Below, piece after piece: positions 10,378 to 19,972 of a DNA stretch of 64,000 nt; the first letter of the stretch is position 1, and every line of letters begins with the position of its first letter. The stretch spans positions 1-64,000 of the forward strand of contig JAFRTM010000020.1 of assembly GCA_017439185.1 (NCBI GenBank), read 5' to 3'. The DNA comes from Bacteroidales bacterium (GTDB lineage: Bacteria; Bacteroidota; Bacteroidia; Bacteroidales; P3). The notes beneath the pieces are model-generated. The model did not search any database. It was not told where the DNA came from and saw nothing but the letters and a program-made list of their open reading frames with translations. The position numbers and the translations under genes are program-made.

Positions 10378-11859
10378 TTAGCGGCCGCTGTTGAGGAAGA
10401 AAGTTTTCTGTTCTTCCTGCTTCTTGGGTTGCCAGGGAGGATTGACAAGGAGACCGGAAGCCGGCGAGGGAGTGACGCTATACTGCTTCTTGCCTTCGGG
10501 ATTGATGAGTACGAAGGTGGGGTAACTTACCACGCCGTAGCGTTCGAGGAGTTTGTAATTTCCATTATAGTGGAGCCAGGTCCAGTTGTAGCGGCTTCCC
10601 CGTTTGGAGTTTTTGAGGAAGTGGTACATCTTCTGGAATTCGCGGTCACAGCATACGGTGACGAACTCCACATTCTTGCTTTTGGCGTATATGCTGTCGC
10701 GGAAATGTGCGAGAGTCTCGATTTCCTTGAGAGAGTTGGGGTCGCCGACACGCACGAAAGAGAGGTAAATCCACTTGCCGTTGAACTTGGTGAGCGGTGC
10801 GACCATACGTTTCTCGACATCGGGGAGCTCGAAAGGCTGGACCTCGTTGCCTTTGGCGTAGCGGCCGAAAGTATGGAGAAGGTTGGTAATGAGGAGGCGG
10901 TGTTCGGGAAATTTGGTACGGACCTTGATAGTCTCGAGAGAGGCAGCCACCTTTTCGGGTTTATAGTAGCGGCGGTTGTAGAAACTCTCTTTGAGAGCCT
11001 GTATGGCCACCAGCTCACGAACCTGCTCGTTGCGGAGGAGCGGGTCAAGACCGATGGAGTCGAGATAGACAGACACCTTGCCGTTGTTGACGAGGCGCGA
11101 GAGCTGATAGACGTTGCAGTAGCGGTTGCCGGCGGAGAGGCTGTTGGCGAAGACCGTGAAGAAGAGAGACATGTAGTTTTCGTCGTAGTAGAGGATGGGC
11201 TTGTCGGCGATGTATTCGTTGTACATATTGCGACGAGAGGCGAAGTGCATCTTGAACTTCATCTCGGCGAGGGAGAAACGTTTGTAGCGGTTGAAGAAGT
11301 CGTTGCGGGAGTCGGGCAGGCGTTTGTTGACGAGCATGACGAGCGTGTCGAAATAGACGCGCTGAGGGCGGTAGCGCTGGTCGAGACGGTAACGGTTGGC
11401 GGTAACGAAGCTGTCAACGAGGTTGTCGAAAGCGTTGAGTTTGAGGTTAACTTCGTCCTTGGGGAGATTCTCGAAGCCTACGGGGAGAGCTTCGGGAGAG
11501 AGATGTACGTTTTTGCGTTCGTCGATAGACCAGTCGAACTTGGGGATATAGATTTCGTAGGTGCGGCCCGGCTCGACATAGAAAGACTGGGAGTAGTTTT
11601 CGATTTGGAGGAACACTTGGGTGGTGTAGTTGGCGTACATCTTCAGCTCGAAGGTGGTGCCGGTCTTGATTAGGGCCTCGTCGACGAGGACTTCGGTACG
11701 GGTGAGTTGGTCACTGTAACGGTAGAGCTCTATGGTTTTACCATTTGCGTTGGCGGCAGTCCCCCGAATCTTGATGTTGGGTTGCTGAGCCACCAGCGTG
11801 AAAGTTGCCAGCAAAGCGGTCACAAACGGTAATAATATCTTCATAGTGTTACGAATCAT
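10378..11859 (-). CDS. exported thioredoxin-fold protein lacking the CXXC motif
   Basis: 493 residues with a signal peptide (KILLPFVTALLATFTLVAQ). An N-terminal beta-rich domain (~25-120: IKIRGTAANANGKTIELYR) resembles the DUF4369-like domain that often precedes TlpA-type thioredoxins in Bacteroidota. The middle is helical. Residues ~350-460 look like a thioredoxin fold: GKWIYLSFVRV, then FVTVCCDREF and YGVVSYPTFVLINPEGK, with the cis-Pro loop YPTF intact. Where TlpA has WCxxC this protein has SFVRVGDPNS and no cysteine, so a redox role is unlikely. A second in-frame ATG at 11844 (MKILLPF) is an equally good start. It is convergent with rarD. Confidence 0.7.
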   Translation of the reverse strand: MIRNTMKILLPFVTALLATFTLVAQQPNIKIRGTAANANGKTIELYRYSDQLTRTEVLVDEALIKTGTTFELKMYANYTTQVFLQIENYSQSFYVEPGRTYEIYIPKFDWSIDERKNVHLSPEALPVGFENLPKDEVNLKLNAFDNLVDSFVTANRYRLDQRYRPQRVYFDTLVMLVNKRLPDSRNDFFNRYKRFSLAEMKFKMHFASRRNMYNEYIADKPILYYDENYMSLFFTVFANSLSAGNRYCNVYQLSRLVNNGKVSVYLDSIGLDPLLRNEQVRELVAIQALKESFYNRRYYKPEKVAASLETIKVRTKFPEHRLLITNLLHTFGRYAKGNEVQPFELPDVEKRMVAPLTKFNGKWIYLSFVRVGDPNSLKEIETLAHFRDSIYAKSKNVEFVTVCCDREFQKMYHFLKNSKRGSRYNWTWLHYNGNYKLLERYGVVSYPTFVLINPEGKKQYSVTPSPASGLLVNPPWQPKKQEEQKTFFLNSGR

Positions 11860-12010
11860 AGTTTATATATAACGACACATTATATAATATATTGTGTGAG
11901 GTTATATTTTTTTGATAAAAAAATTAACTTTTGCGCGAGACGGGAGGGAAAGGCGTCGCTTTTGGTTGGATTGTATGTGCTTCAGGAATAGTTATATAAT
12001 AGTCTATTGG

Positions 12011-12054
12011 TTTTGCTCCCGTTTTGCTCCCCTATTGTTCCCGTTTTGGGTAAC
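12011..12054. repeat. 11-bp-period tandem array A
   Basis: Successive 11-bp units read TTTTGCTCCCG, TTTTGCTCCCC, TATTGTTCCCG and TTTTGGGTAAC. The second unit (12022-12032) is identical to the first unit of the array at 46258, 34 kb away. It belongs to the same family as the arrays at 16811, 27118, 39768, 46258 and 57798. Confidence 0.75.
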
Positions 12055-12167
12055 GCCGATACGGGGACATGTTAGATATGAGGCAAAGACGACTTCAGGA
12101 CCTTGGTGATTGATAAACCGAAACGGGTTCCGAAGATTGAGCCTAAATAAATATATATGTAAAAATA

Positions 12168-12197
12168 TTGCTTTATTAAAAATTATTCGTATCTTTG
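12168..12197 (+). promoter_or_regulatory. promoter for the T9SS cargo gene
   Basis: TTG at 12168-12170, a 19-bp spacer, then TATCTTTG at 12190-12197: a full Bacteroidota -33/-7 promoter. Transcription should begin about 5-8 bp downstream, near 12203. This argues against the ATG at 12202 as a translation start and for ATG 12223. Confidence 0.75.
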
Positions 12198-12222
12198 CAA
12201 AATGTTTCAGTCGTCACAGACT

Positions 12223-15200
12223 ATGAGGAGAACTACGGCCATAATTCTATTACTGTGTGCATTAACCGCCCAAACGCAACTGTGGGCACACAGCCACAGC
12301 GACACGCTCGGTATAGGGCGCAGGATAGAGTTTGTGCATAACGCAGGGCAATGGGACGAGCGGGTGAGATATGTGGCGCAGATGGGAAAGGCGGCGTTGT
12401 TTCTGGAGAACAACTCGCTGATGATAGCGGTGAGAGAGGTGGTGACGCAGAAAGAGGGCTCGCCGTTCCACCACGACATCATGGGGAGCAAGGCCCACGC
12501 CTACCGTATGACCTTCGAGGGGGCCAACGCGAGGCCCGAGATAGAGGGAGTGGGGCAGCTGCCGTCGTACAGCAACTACTACACCAGCCGCGACCCGGGG
12601 AAGTGGCGCAGTCATGTGAGGTCGTACGCCTCGGTGAACTACAGAGGGCTTTATGAGGGTATAGACCTGCATGTATATAGTGCCTCGCGGATGCTGAAAT
12701 ATGACTTTATCGTGGCGCCCAATGCCCGTCCGAGCGACATAGTGATAGCCTACGAAGGACAGGACGGACTGAAACTGCACGACGGGAACCTGACGGTGAA
12801 GACGAGTGTGACGAACATAGTGGAGGTGAAGCCGTACGCCTACCAGATAATAGGTAAAGACACGGTAGAAGTGGCGGCAGCATATAAACTGAGAAACAAG
12901 CGATTGACGTTTGAGATAGGGAACTACGACCGGCGATATCCGCTGGTGATAGACCCCCAGCTGTATTTTTCGACCTATACCGGCTCGACGGCAGACAACT
13001 GGGGTACCACGGCGACCTACGACTCGCACAAGAACACATATACGGCCGGACTGGTGTTCGCCCTCGGATACCCGACCTCAACGGGTGCCTACAGTGCGGC
13101 GTTCAGCGGAAATGTCGATGTGGGAATCTTCAAGTTCGACACCACGGGCAGCGAGAGGATGTATGCCACGTACCTGGGAGGCTCGTTTGCCGATATGCCC
13201 CACAGCCTTTTTGTGAACACATTTGACGAGCTGATAGTGTTCGGCACCACCGGCTCGGAGGACTTCCCGGTGACCGAAGGAGCGTTTATGACCCAATTTG
13301 TGGGAGGAGAAGAAATATCGTATATAGACTACAACAGCTATTACCACCACATGTACTATCCCACGGGGAGCGACATCTTCGTGAGCCGGTTCAGCAGTGA
13401 CGGCACGCAGTTGCTCGCCTCGACATTTGTGGGAGGCTCGGGAAATGACGGACTCAATTACCGTTCCCGCTACAACACCAGCTATGTGACCATCATGCAG
13501 GGCAACGACTCGCTGTACTACAACTACGGCGACGGAGTGAGAGGCGAGCTGATCACCGACGACATGAACAACGTGTATGTGGGTACTACGACGATGTCGG
13601 CCGACTTTCCCGTATCGGAGAACTGCCTGCAGCCCAACCGCTGGGGGAGCCAGGACGGAGTTGTATTCAAGCTGGACTATAACCTGCAAAACCTGCTGTG
13701 GAGCACCTACCTCGGAGGAAGCGGCGACGACGCGATATACTCGATAGACGTGGACCGCGACTACAACCTGCTGGTGTGCGGCGGTACGACCTCGCACAAC
13801 TTCCCGACGACCGCGTCGGCCTATCAACCCAACTACGGAGGAGGTTCTACAGACGGATTTGTGGCAAAGATATCGTATAACGGAGACCAGCTGATGCACT
13901 CGACCTACTTCGGCTCGGACAAATATGACCAGTGCTATTTCGTGAGGACCGGCAAAAGAGACGAAGTGTTCATCTTCGGGCAGACCAAGGCCACGGGAAA
14001 CACGATGATATACAACGCCAACTACAACACCCCCGGAGCCGGGATGTTGCTGGCGAGGTTGGCCGCCAACCTTACGTCGCGAGTGTGGAGCACCGTGTTC
14101 GGCACGCCACTGGGGACGCCCAACCTCTCCCCTACCGCCTTTGCCGCCGACATCTGCAACAGGATATACGCAGCCGGCTGGGGACGAGACTTTGTGGGAT
14201 ACAACGGAGTGACCTGGGGCTCGGCCGGCACCGCCAACATGGAGGTTACGTCCAACGCATACCAAAGTCAGACCGACGGGCAGGACTTCTACATAATAAG
14301 TATGGACGAATACGCCAACGAGGTAGATTATGCCACCTTCTTCGGAGAATACCATGCGACGAGTGCCGACAGGGGAGCCGACCACGTGGACGGAGGAACC
14401 AGCCGATTCGACAAGATGAGCACCATCTACCAATCGGTATGCGGCAGCTGCGGCGGCACCAACAGCTTTCCGATAACCGACAACGCATGGTCAGCGACCA
14501 ACAACAGCTACAACTGCAACAACGCGATATTCAGGATGAATATACACAGCGACTACCCCGTGGCAGAGTTTCTGACACCGCCAGCCATCTGCTACCCCCA
14601 GTCGTACACCTTCCAAAATACCGGGCGAGGAACTTCGTACCTATGGGATTTCGGCGACGGGAGCACCTCGCATGTGACAAACCCAACGCATACATACGCA
14701 CAACCCGGCACCTATACCGTGAGACTTGTAGCCTTTTTGGAAGGAGGATGCCGAGGAACCGACACGGCGATACACGACGTGGTGGTGCTGAGCAACGGAA
14801 GCCACTCGGCCGAACCGACATACACATGCACCGCGACGCCGATACACATAGGCATCACCCCGATGCTGGGTTGCACCTACCAATGGATAAGAGGCAACGT
14901 GTCAGACCCGAGAGTGGCCAATCCCATGGTGAGCGAAAGCGGAATATATGTGCTACAGATAGACGGAGGAGTGTGCGTGGAGCTCGACACATTCGAAGTT
15001 CACTTTGTAGATTTGATAGACACCGTGCTGACCACCGACCCCAACTGTCCGGGAGGGAGCGACGGGAGAGCCCAAGCCATACTGAGCAGCGACGCCTGCC
15101 AACCGATAACCTACCAATGGGGCAGCCAGAGCAGCTCCTCGGCGACACTCACGGGGCTGCCGGCCGGGACATATCACCTGATAGTGAGCGATGCCCACTG

Positions 15201-15951
15201 CACGGCGACAAAAGACTTCAGGATAGTTGACCCACCGATAATGCAGCTGCACAAAGAGACCGTCAACGAGCTGTGCAACGACACCTGCACGGCATGGATA
15301 AGGGTGTGGAGCGAAGTGAGCGACACCGTATTGTCGAACCTCTGTCCCGGAACCTATATAGTGGAAATGGACGACAGTCACGGCTGTCCCTACTACGACA
15401 CCACAGAAGTAATCAGGGTGCAGTCGTTCAGCAATATGCACGTATGGGCCGACGACACGACGATATTCCGCACCGAGAACACCCACCTGCATGTCACAGA
15501 CCTGCCCAACAGCCGGTACAACTGGACACCGACGGAGACCTTGGGAAGCCCCTACGCGGCGAACACAGCGGCAAGACCCGAAGACACGACGATGTACTAC
15601 GTCACGGTGACAGACAGTGCCGGATGCACGTGGAGTGACAGCATACTGATAAACTGCATAGACGTAAACTGCGGCAAACCAAATGTGTTTATCCCCAACG
15701 CCTTTACCCCCAACGACGACGGGAAGAACGACAAGCTGTGTTTCTCGGGCGAGTGGATAACCGACTTCTACATCGCCATATTCTCACGCTGGGGCGAGTT
15801 GCTCTACGAGAGCCACGACCTGACCGAATGCTGGGACGGACGATACAAAGGGAACCTCTGTCTGCCGGGAGTATATGCCTACACCTGCAGGATAACCTGC
15901 GAAGCCGGATTCAAGGGAGAGTTCAAAGGAGACATAACACTGATACGATAA
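12223..15951 (+). CDS. T9SS type B secreted giant protein with SBBP and PKD repeats
   Basis: About 1,242 residues from ATG 12223; the ATG at 12202 lies on top of the predicted transcription start. Order of parts: signal peptide MRRTTAIILLLCALTAQTQ; an N-terminal domain beginning FVHNAGQWDERVRYVAQMGK; beta-propeller-like SBBP repeats (~residues 240-650) marked by STYLGGSGDDAIYSIDVD and STFVGGSGNDG; a PKD domain (LWDFGDGSTSHVTNPTHTY, ~805-845); further Ig-like domains rich in Cys; and a C-terminal gliding-motility (type B) sorting domain (~1150-1242) starting IPNAFTPNDDGKNDKLCF and ending KGDITLIR. It should be exported by Sec, cross the outer membrane through the type 9 system and stay at or beyond the cell surface, perhaps in adhesion. 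A UspA-like gene follows after 11 bp. Confidence 0.9.
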   Translation: MRRTTAIILLLCALTAQTQLWAHSHSDTLGIGRRIEFVHNAGQWDERVRYVAQMGKAALFLENNSLMIAVREVVTQKEGSPFHHDIMGSKAHAYRMTFEGANARPEIEGVGQLPSYSNYYTSRDPGKWRSHVRSYASVNYRGLYEGIDLHVYSASRMLKYDFIVAPNARPSDIVIAYEGQDGLKLHDGNLTVKTSVTNIVEVKPYAYQIIGKDTVEVAAAYKLRNKRLTFEIGNYDRRYPLVIDPQLYFSTYTGSTADNWGTTATYDSHKNTYTAGLVFALGYPTSTGAYSAAFSGNVDVGIFKFDTTGSERMYATYLGGSFADMPHSLFVNTFDELIVFGTTGSEDFPVTEGAFMTQFVGGEEISYIDYNSYYHHMYYPTGSDIFVSRFSSDGTQLLASTFVGGSGNDGLNYRSRYNTSYVTIMQGNDSLYYNYGDGVRGELITDDMNNVYVGTTTMSADFPVSENCLQPNRWGSQDGVVFKLDYNLQNLLWSTYLGGSGDDAIYSIDVDRDYNLLVCGGTTSHNFPTTASAYQPNYGGGSTDGFVAKISYNGDQLMHSTYFGSDKYDQCYFVRTGKRDEVFIFGQTKATGNTMIYNANYNTPGAGMLLARLAANLTSRVWSTVFGTPLGTPNLSPTAFAADICNRIYAAGWGRDFVGYNGVTWGSAGTANMEVTSNAYQSQTDGQDFYIISMDEYANEVDYATFFGEYHATSADRGADHVDGGTSRFDKMSTIYQSVCGSCGGTNSFPITDNAWSATNNSYNCNNAIFRMNIHSDYPVAEFLTPPAICYPQSYTFQNTGRGTSYLWDFGDGSTSHVTNPTHTYAQPGTYTVRLVAFLEGGCRGTDTAIHDVVVLSNGSHSAEPTYTCTATPIHIGITPMLGCTYQWIRGNVSDPRVANPMVSESGIYVLQIDGGVCVELDTFEVHFVDLIDTVLTTDPNCPGGSDGRAQAILSSDACQPITYQWGSQSSSSATLTGLPAGTYHLIVSDAHCTATKDFRIVDPPIMQLHKETVNELCNDTCTAWIRVWSEVSDTVLSNLCPGTYIVEMDDSHGCPYYDTTEVIRVQSFSNMHVWADDTTIFRTENTHLHVTDLPNSRYNWTPTETLGSPYAANTAARPEDTTMYYVTVTDSAGCTWSDSILINCIDVNCGKPNVFIPNAFTPNDDGKNDKLCFSGEWITDFYIAIFSRWGELLYESHDLTECWDGRYKGNLCLPGVYAYTCRITCEAGFKGEFKGDITLIR

Positions 15952-15962
15952 CAGAGACTGCG

Positions 15963-16799
15963 ATGCCTAAGAAAGACCAATTTGTGATAGCCTACCTTGC
16001 CGACCTGGAGAACTGCCAGGCGGTGGTGGAATATGCAAAGAAACTGGCGGCCTTTCTCAAGAAAGGCATCATCCTGCTATACATCTGCGACAGACGGTAC
16101 ACAAAGCGCTCGCAGCAAGAGGCATTGGAGAAAGTGCTGGAGATAGAGAGCAAGATGGCGGCACAGGATGTAAGACATTGTGTGCTGAGCGGAAAGACCA
16201 AAGAGATAATAAATGTGCTGCCGACGTTGCTAAACGGGGTGGTGTGCGTGGCCGGAGTAGATAGGCATGCGCGGCTGTTCTCCCCTACCCGGCCTTTCAA
16301 CGTAATACACGATTTCGCACAATGCAAGATAGCCTACCTAACGGTACAAGCCATTCCACCCGAAGGAGAGGCCTTCGGCGATGTGGCGCTGAGGATAGAC
16401 TACCTCAAAGAAAGCAAGGAAAAGCTGATATGGTCGAGCTATTTCGCGAGGTTCAACAAGAGCAGGCTCCATGTGCTGCACGAGAATTACCGCGATGCCG
16501 GGCTGAAGAACAAATATGAAAACAATATGTTGTTCCTGCAGAAGTTCTATGCCAGCGTTTGCATCGGATGCGAGGAACATGTGATACCGTCGGTGGCCAA
16601 TTTCCAAGACATGAGTGCGGTGAAGTATGCCGCCGAGAACGGATACGGGCTTGCCATCTGCCTGACGACCGACACGAGAGAAAGAGACATACTGGACTGG
16701 TTTATCGGTGCTCAGGAATATAGGGTGGTGCGGAACAAATACAAGTTGCCGATATTGTTCCTAAACCCGAGAGACGACTTGTATGTGTTGTGCGACTAA
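15963..16799 (+). CDS. UspA-like protein with C-terminal extension
   Basis: 278 residues. The N-terminal ~140 residues begin FVIAYLADLENCQAVVEYAK followed by KGIILLYI, the usual opening of a universal stress protein: strand, then an amphipathic helix, then a second strand. The C-terminal half (IDYLKESKEKLIWSSYFARF onward) may be a second, degenerate Usp-like domain ending KLPILFLNPR. The canonical ATP-binding GxxGxxG(S/T) is not visible, so nucleotide binding is doubtful. ATG 15963 lies 11 bp after the stop of the T9SS gene, so the two are probably cotranscribed. Cytoplasmic; precise role unknown. Confidence 0.65.
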   Translation: MPKKDQFVIAYLADLENCQAVVEYAKKLAAFLKKGIILLYICDRRYTKRSQQEALEKVLEIESKMAAQDVRHCVLSGKTKEIINVLPTLLNGVVCVAGVDRHARLFSPTRPFNVIHDFAQCKIAYLTVQAIPPEGEAFGDVALRIDYLKESKEKLIWSSYFARFNKSRLHVLHENYRDAGLKNKYENNMLFLQKFYASVCIGCEEHVIPSVANFQDMSAVKYAAENGYGLAICLTTDTRERDILDWFIGAQEYRVVRNKYKLPILFLNPRDDLYVLCD

Positions 16800-16810
16800 C
16801 GGCAGAAAAT

Positions 16811-16854
16811 CACCTAGCACTCAACTAGGACACAACTAGGACACAACTAGGACA
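16811..16854. repeat. 11-bp-period tandem array B
   Basis: One degenerate unit (CACCTAGCACT) followed by three perfect copies of CAACTAGGACA. It lies between the UspA-like gene and the terminator at 16881. On the minus strand the repeated core reads TAGTTG, the GTTG core shared with the other 11-bp arrays. Confidence 0.85.
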
Positions 16855-16880
16855 TTGGTTGCACTTGAAAAAAACAAGAA

Positions 16881-16914
16881 AAAGGCTCGCCAAAAATGAC
16901 GAGCCTTTATTTTA
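16881..16914. terminator. bidirectional terminator between convergent genes
   Basis: AAAGGCTCG (16881-16889) pairs with CGAGCCTTT (16900-16908) around a 10-nt loop. T-rich sequence follows on the plus strand, and the complementary tract (A-rich 16868-16883 on the plus strand) supplies the U-run on the minus strand. It separates the rightward UspA-like gene from the leftward T9SS gene ending at 16928. Confidence 0.85.
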
Positions 16915-16927
16915 GATTAGATGTTTT

Positions 16928-19900
16928 CTACCTGAGGACTTCGACGACGCCGGTGCGCTGAGCGCTGCCGGTATAGCCATGAGCATTGAAATAGTAGAAA
17001 TAGGTGCCAGCTGGAGCCCGCTCGGCGGCCGGATCCCAATACTCCTCATCCAACGATATGTTGTTTCGGGAATATACCAATATGCCCCAGCGGTTGTAGA
17101 TGGAGAGGCTGTTGTTAGGATAAGCCAGACCATCGACAAGGCTCTTGATCACAAAACGGTCGTTGATGCCGTCGCCATTGGCGGTGATGACACTTGGAAA
17201 CTGGAGGAAGTCCTGGACAACCATAATGGGAACCTCGACGCTGTCCTGGCATACGATGAGAGTTCCATTTTGGTCATAGTTGTCGGTATGAGCCAGGAGC
17301 TTGACGAGATAGGTGCCTGCCTTGGGATTGTTCCAAGTGTAGTTGACGTCCTGATCCATGCTGTAATAGTAGCCGCCATCCTGGTCGTAGTAGATGGACC
17401 ATTCGTAGATGTTGTTCGGCACCATAGGCTCGGTCTGGTTGGTCAGCTGAACCGTGGGATTGAGAACTGTCGGATATTGCGGTTCCCATGTAAACTGAGC
17501 GTCGGGAGTGTAAAACGACCAAATGTACTGAGGCTTGGTTATACTATCAACACAACCGAAGTCGGTAGTCACCACTTGAGTCACATCGAACAAGCCAGGA
17601 GAATATGTGTGGATCGGTCTGCGAGCTTGAGAGGTGAAGCCATCACCGAAACGCCAGAGGAAGGAGTAGCCATAGGTAGAGGTGTCGAGGAACTGGACCT
17701 CGAACGGCGAGCAACCGGCTGCCGGCATAATATTGGTGGTAAAGCCAGGGATTGGCATAGGCTTAGACTGAACAAGGACTGTGTCGGAAGCCTTACATGC
17801 CAGACCGTAGCGAGAGTTAGTCACGGTGACTATGTAGTTGGTGTCGGTACTTAGGTTTGGAGTTGTATTGATCTGAACCGTAGTCTCGCCAAAAGGCAGC
17901 CACGAGTAGGAGAAGTCGCCGTCGTGAGGATCGGTGGCGTCGAGCATAACGCTCAACGGGTCGCAAACAGCGGTGTCGGGGCCCAGATTAGGTTCGGGGA
18001 CCCAAGCCGTCTTGATGAAAGTGTTGGTATCCCAAACGCAGCCGAACTCGTCATAAACATGGACATCGAGTGGAAACTCACCGGCGGTGCCAGGAGTGGA
18101 GATGTAGGCGACGGAGTCATTTACGTTGTTACATACCATTCCGACAGCGTCGGGAGACGGAGCCCAGCGAATTGAATCAATACCTACAATATATTCACAA
18201 TTATGATTATTACTAACGCCACATATATCCAAAGACCAACTAAATACCCAACCATTATCTCGTGACAAGTGATCACATATTTCAATCTCCCATGTACCAT
18301 TCATCGGGCATCCTATCAGTTGAGAAAAATCATCTGCTGGCATATAATAGTTAATCTTTTCTTCGTGATTACTGGGTAATTTTGTTGAAAAGGTTTGTGT
18401 TCCACACGTTGAATCAGCATTAACATAAGGGGACGGAATGGGATCAAAGTCATAGGTCACAGACACTTCATAGCCATTACTTGCAAGGTAATGAGGGGGT
18501 GCATTGGTAACTGTTGTCGTGGTATTAGCCGGGAGACCTGTAACTAATGTATAATCGGCATTGCGACTAAAACAATACTCTAAACCAACGCCAAACATAT
18601 TTGCAACGGTATCACAATCACTCCCGTTATTCATATGGTCATACGATAGAAAAGAGGCACCCCCGTATGGGTAGCCAGTAAAGGTACCTCCTCCTCCACT
18701 AGTTCCTGACGGATAGCCACTAGGACTAGAATAATATTTCAAAACTGCTGTTCCTTGTGTAGGACACTTTAACTTCAAATCGTAGTCTCCCATATACGTA
18801 TGCTCATAAGTCACACATACAGAACAGATATCAGCAGCGGATTGTATTGTTTTCCCTGCAGGAAATTCTGAAAATTCCACTGGAGCCGAATAACAATTAG
18901 CACTACCTGTTCCACATCGTGGTCCATCAGGAATAAATGTCCTACAATCATATGTTTTTGAGACTATATCACTTGGTTGCGGATCCAATTGGAGATCAGC
19001 CTCGACTATTGAATCGGATGATATCACCGTTTTTAACAACAGACTATCATTATTACATATAGAAGCCAAATTGTCGGTTATAGAACGTATGGGATTACTG
19101 GCAACTCGAACTGTCACTGCCGCATTTACCAAAGATGTACAACCTGCTTCATCAGTAATGTTTAATATAATGTCGTAACAAGTCCTATTTGGAAATTCAT
19201 CAACTGAAAATACCGTTTCATTATTACCTTCCAATGAACGTCCAGCTGATTCTTCCCAACTAAACGTTGAAGTTGCATCAGATGGATTGTAATAGCCTGT
19301 GGTATGTGTGTATATACCATAGCCCAATACTATAATACCTTCCCCAGCACATAAGTTTGCGCTTTTATAATAATCCGAGACCAACCCCGTTGTGCTATCA
19401 ATTATCGGCACATCAACAAACACCCCCGTATCTGTTACTATTCCATCTTTTATCTTATAAAATGTTTGTTCAATAACCGGTGTTATAAATTCACAAGGCT
19501 CGGCACACTCTGCTGCAACAACAAACCCTGCCCCAATAAATTGATCATTATTAGTTTTATATCTTAGAGTTAACGCATTAGACGTGTTGTATCTTGATGT
19601 AAAGTAACGAGTATTTAATATATTTTGTCTATTATTTGCTCTTAGGATAATCGTTGCGTTAGTATCTGGACCATCATAAATATATAATGTATCCGTTGGA
19701 TGAATGTCAAACTGATCAAAACGCAAAGACAGCCGACTAGGTGCATCACATGAATTCATTATAGTTATCCAATAATCAACACCTGCCGAATACTCGCCAT
19801 TGGGGCCCGCACCATCATCATCTATTGCAAGTCCGACAGCTGGAATATCCACTGTATCACCACACGTTTCTGCATTTAGGATTGTGTGGACTAGACCCTG

Positions 19901-19960
19901 CGAATAGGCAATGCCCGAGAGGCAGAGGATGCTTACGATAAATGTGATAATTTTTTTCAT
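16928..19960 (-). CDS. T9SS type B secreted giant protein with CUB-like, P-domain and PKD modules
   Basis: 1,010 residues with signal peptide KKIITFIVSILCLSGIAYS. A CUB-like domain (~30-150) includes LSLRFDQFDIHPTDTLYIYD. A proprotein-convertase P-domain-like stretch (~365-585) runs from VTYEHTYMGDYDLKLKCPT to TWEIEICDHLSRDNGWVFSW. Ig-like sequence follows, then a PKD domain (FLWRFGDGFTSQARRPIHTY, ~760). The C-terminal gliding-motility domain (~915-1010) begins FPSVITANGDGINDRFVIKS and ends RTGVVEVLR. It is a surface or released T9SS cargo. Residues 1 to ~597 (18170-19960) are clearly more AT-rich than the rest. The gene begins 12 bp after the small exported protein that overlaps rnfE, so it may be the tail of the rnf transcript. 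Confidence 0.88.
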   Translation of the reverse strand: MKKIITFIVSILCLSGIAYSQGLVHTILNAETCGDTVDIPAVGLAIDDDGAGPNGEYSAGVDYWITIMNSCDAPSRLSLRFDQFDIHPTDTLYIYDGPDTNATIILRANNRQNILNTRYFTSRYNTSNALTLRYKTNNDQFIGAGFVVAAECAEPCEFITPVIEQTFYKIKDGIVTDTGVFVDVPIIDSTTGLVSDYYKSANLCAGEGIIVLGYGIYTHTTGYYNPSDATSTFSWEESAGRSLEGNNETVFSVDEFPNRTCYDIILNITDEAGCTSLVNAAVTVRVASNPIRSITDNLASICNNDSLLLKTVISSDSIVEADLQLDPQPSDIVSKTYDCRTFIPDGPRCGTGSANCYSAPVEFSEFPAGKTIQSAADICSVCVTYEHTYMGDYDLKLKCPTQGTAVLKYYSSPSGYPSGTSGGGGTFTGYPYGGASFLSYDHMNNGSDCDTVANMFGVGLEYCFSRNADYTLVTGLPANTTTTVTNAPPHYLASNGYEVSVTYDFDPIPSPYVNADSTCGTQTFSTKLPSNHEEKINYYMPADDFSQLIGCPMNGTWEIEICDHLSRDNGWVFSWSLDICGVSNNHNCEYIVGIDSIRWAPSPDAVGMVCNNVNDSVAYISTPGTAGEFPLDVHVYDEFGCVWDTNTFIKTAWVPEPNLGPDTAVCDPLSVMLDATDPHDGDFSYSWLPFGETTVQINTTPNLSTDTNYIVTVTNSRYGLACKASDTVLVQSKPMPIPGFTTNIMPAAGCSPFEVQFLDTSTYGYSFLWRFGDGFTSQARRPIHTYSPGLFDVTQVVTTDFGCVDSITKPQYIWSFYTPDAQFTWEPQYPTVLNPTVQLTNQTEPMVPNNIYEWSIYYDQDGGYYYSMDQDVNYTWNNPKAGTYLVKLLAHTDNYDQNGTLIVCQDSVEVPIMVVQDFLQFPSVITANGDGINDRFVIKSLVDGLAYPNNSLSIYNRWGILVYSRNNISLDEEYWDPAAERAPAGTYFYYFNAHGYTGSAQRTGVVEVLR

Positions 19961-19972
19961 GGCTTTATATTT

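Larger units (their letters stand above)
11860..12201. other. intergenic region with 11-bp array and promoter
   Basis: This AT-rich divergent gap separates the thioredoxin-fold gene (leftward) from the T9SS gene (rightward). It holds one 11-bp-period array (12011-12054) and, at its right end, the promoter for the T9SS gene (12168-12197). A 65-codon ORF over 11912-12109 has no recognisable content and is not counted as a gene. Confidence 0.7.

Noticed and set aside
11912-12109. A 65-codon ORF in the gap before the T9SS gene
   Set aside because: No signal or family feature; it overlaps the 11-bp array and its codons are not protein-like.
15738-15962. Longer start for the UspA-like gene
   Set aside because: The extra 75 residues lie inside the T9SS sorting domain in another frame; ATG 15963 gives the conserved start.
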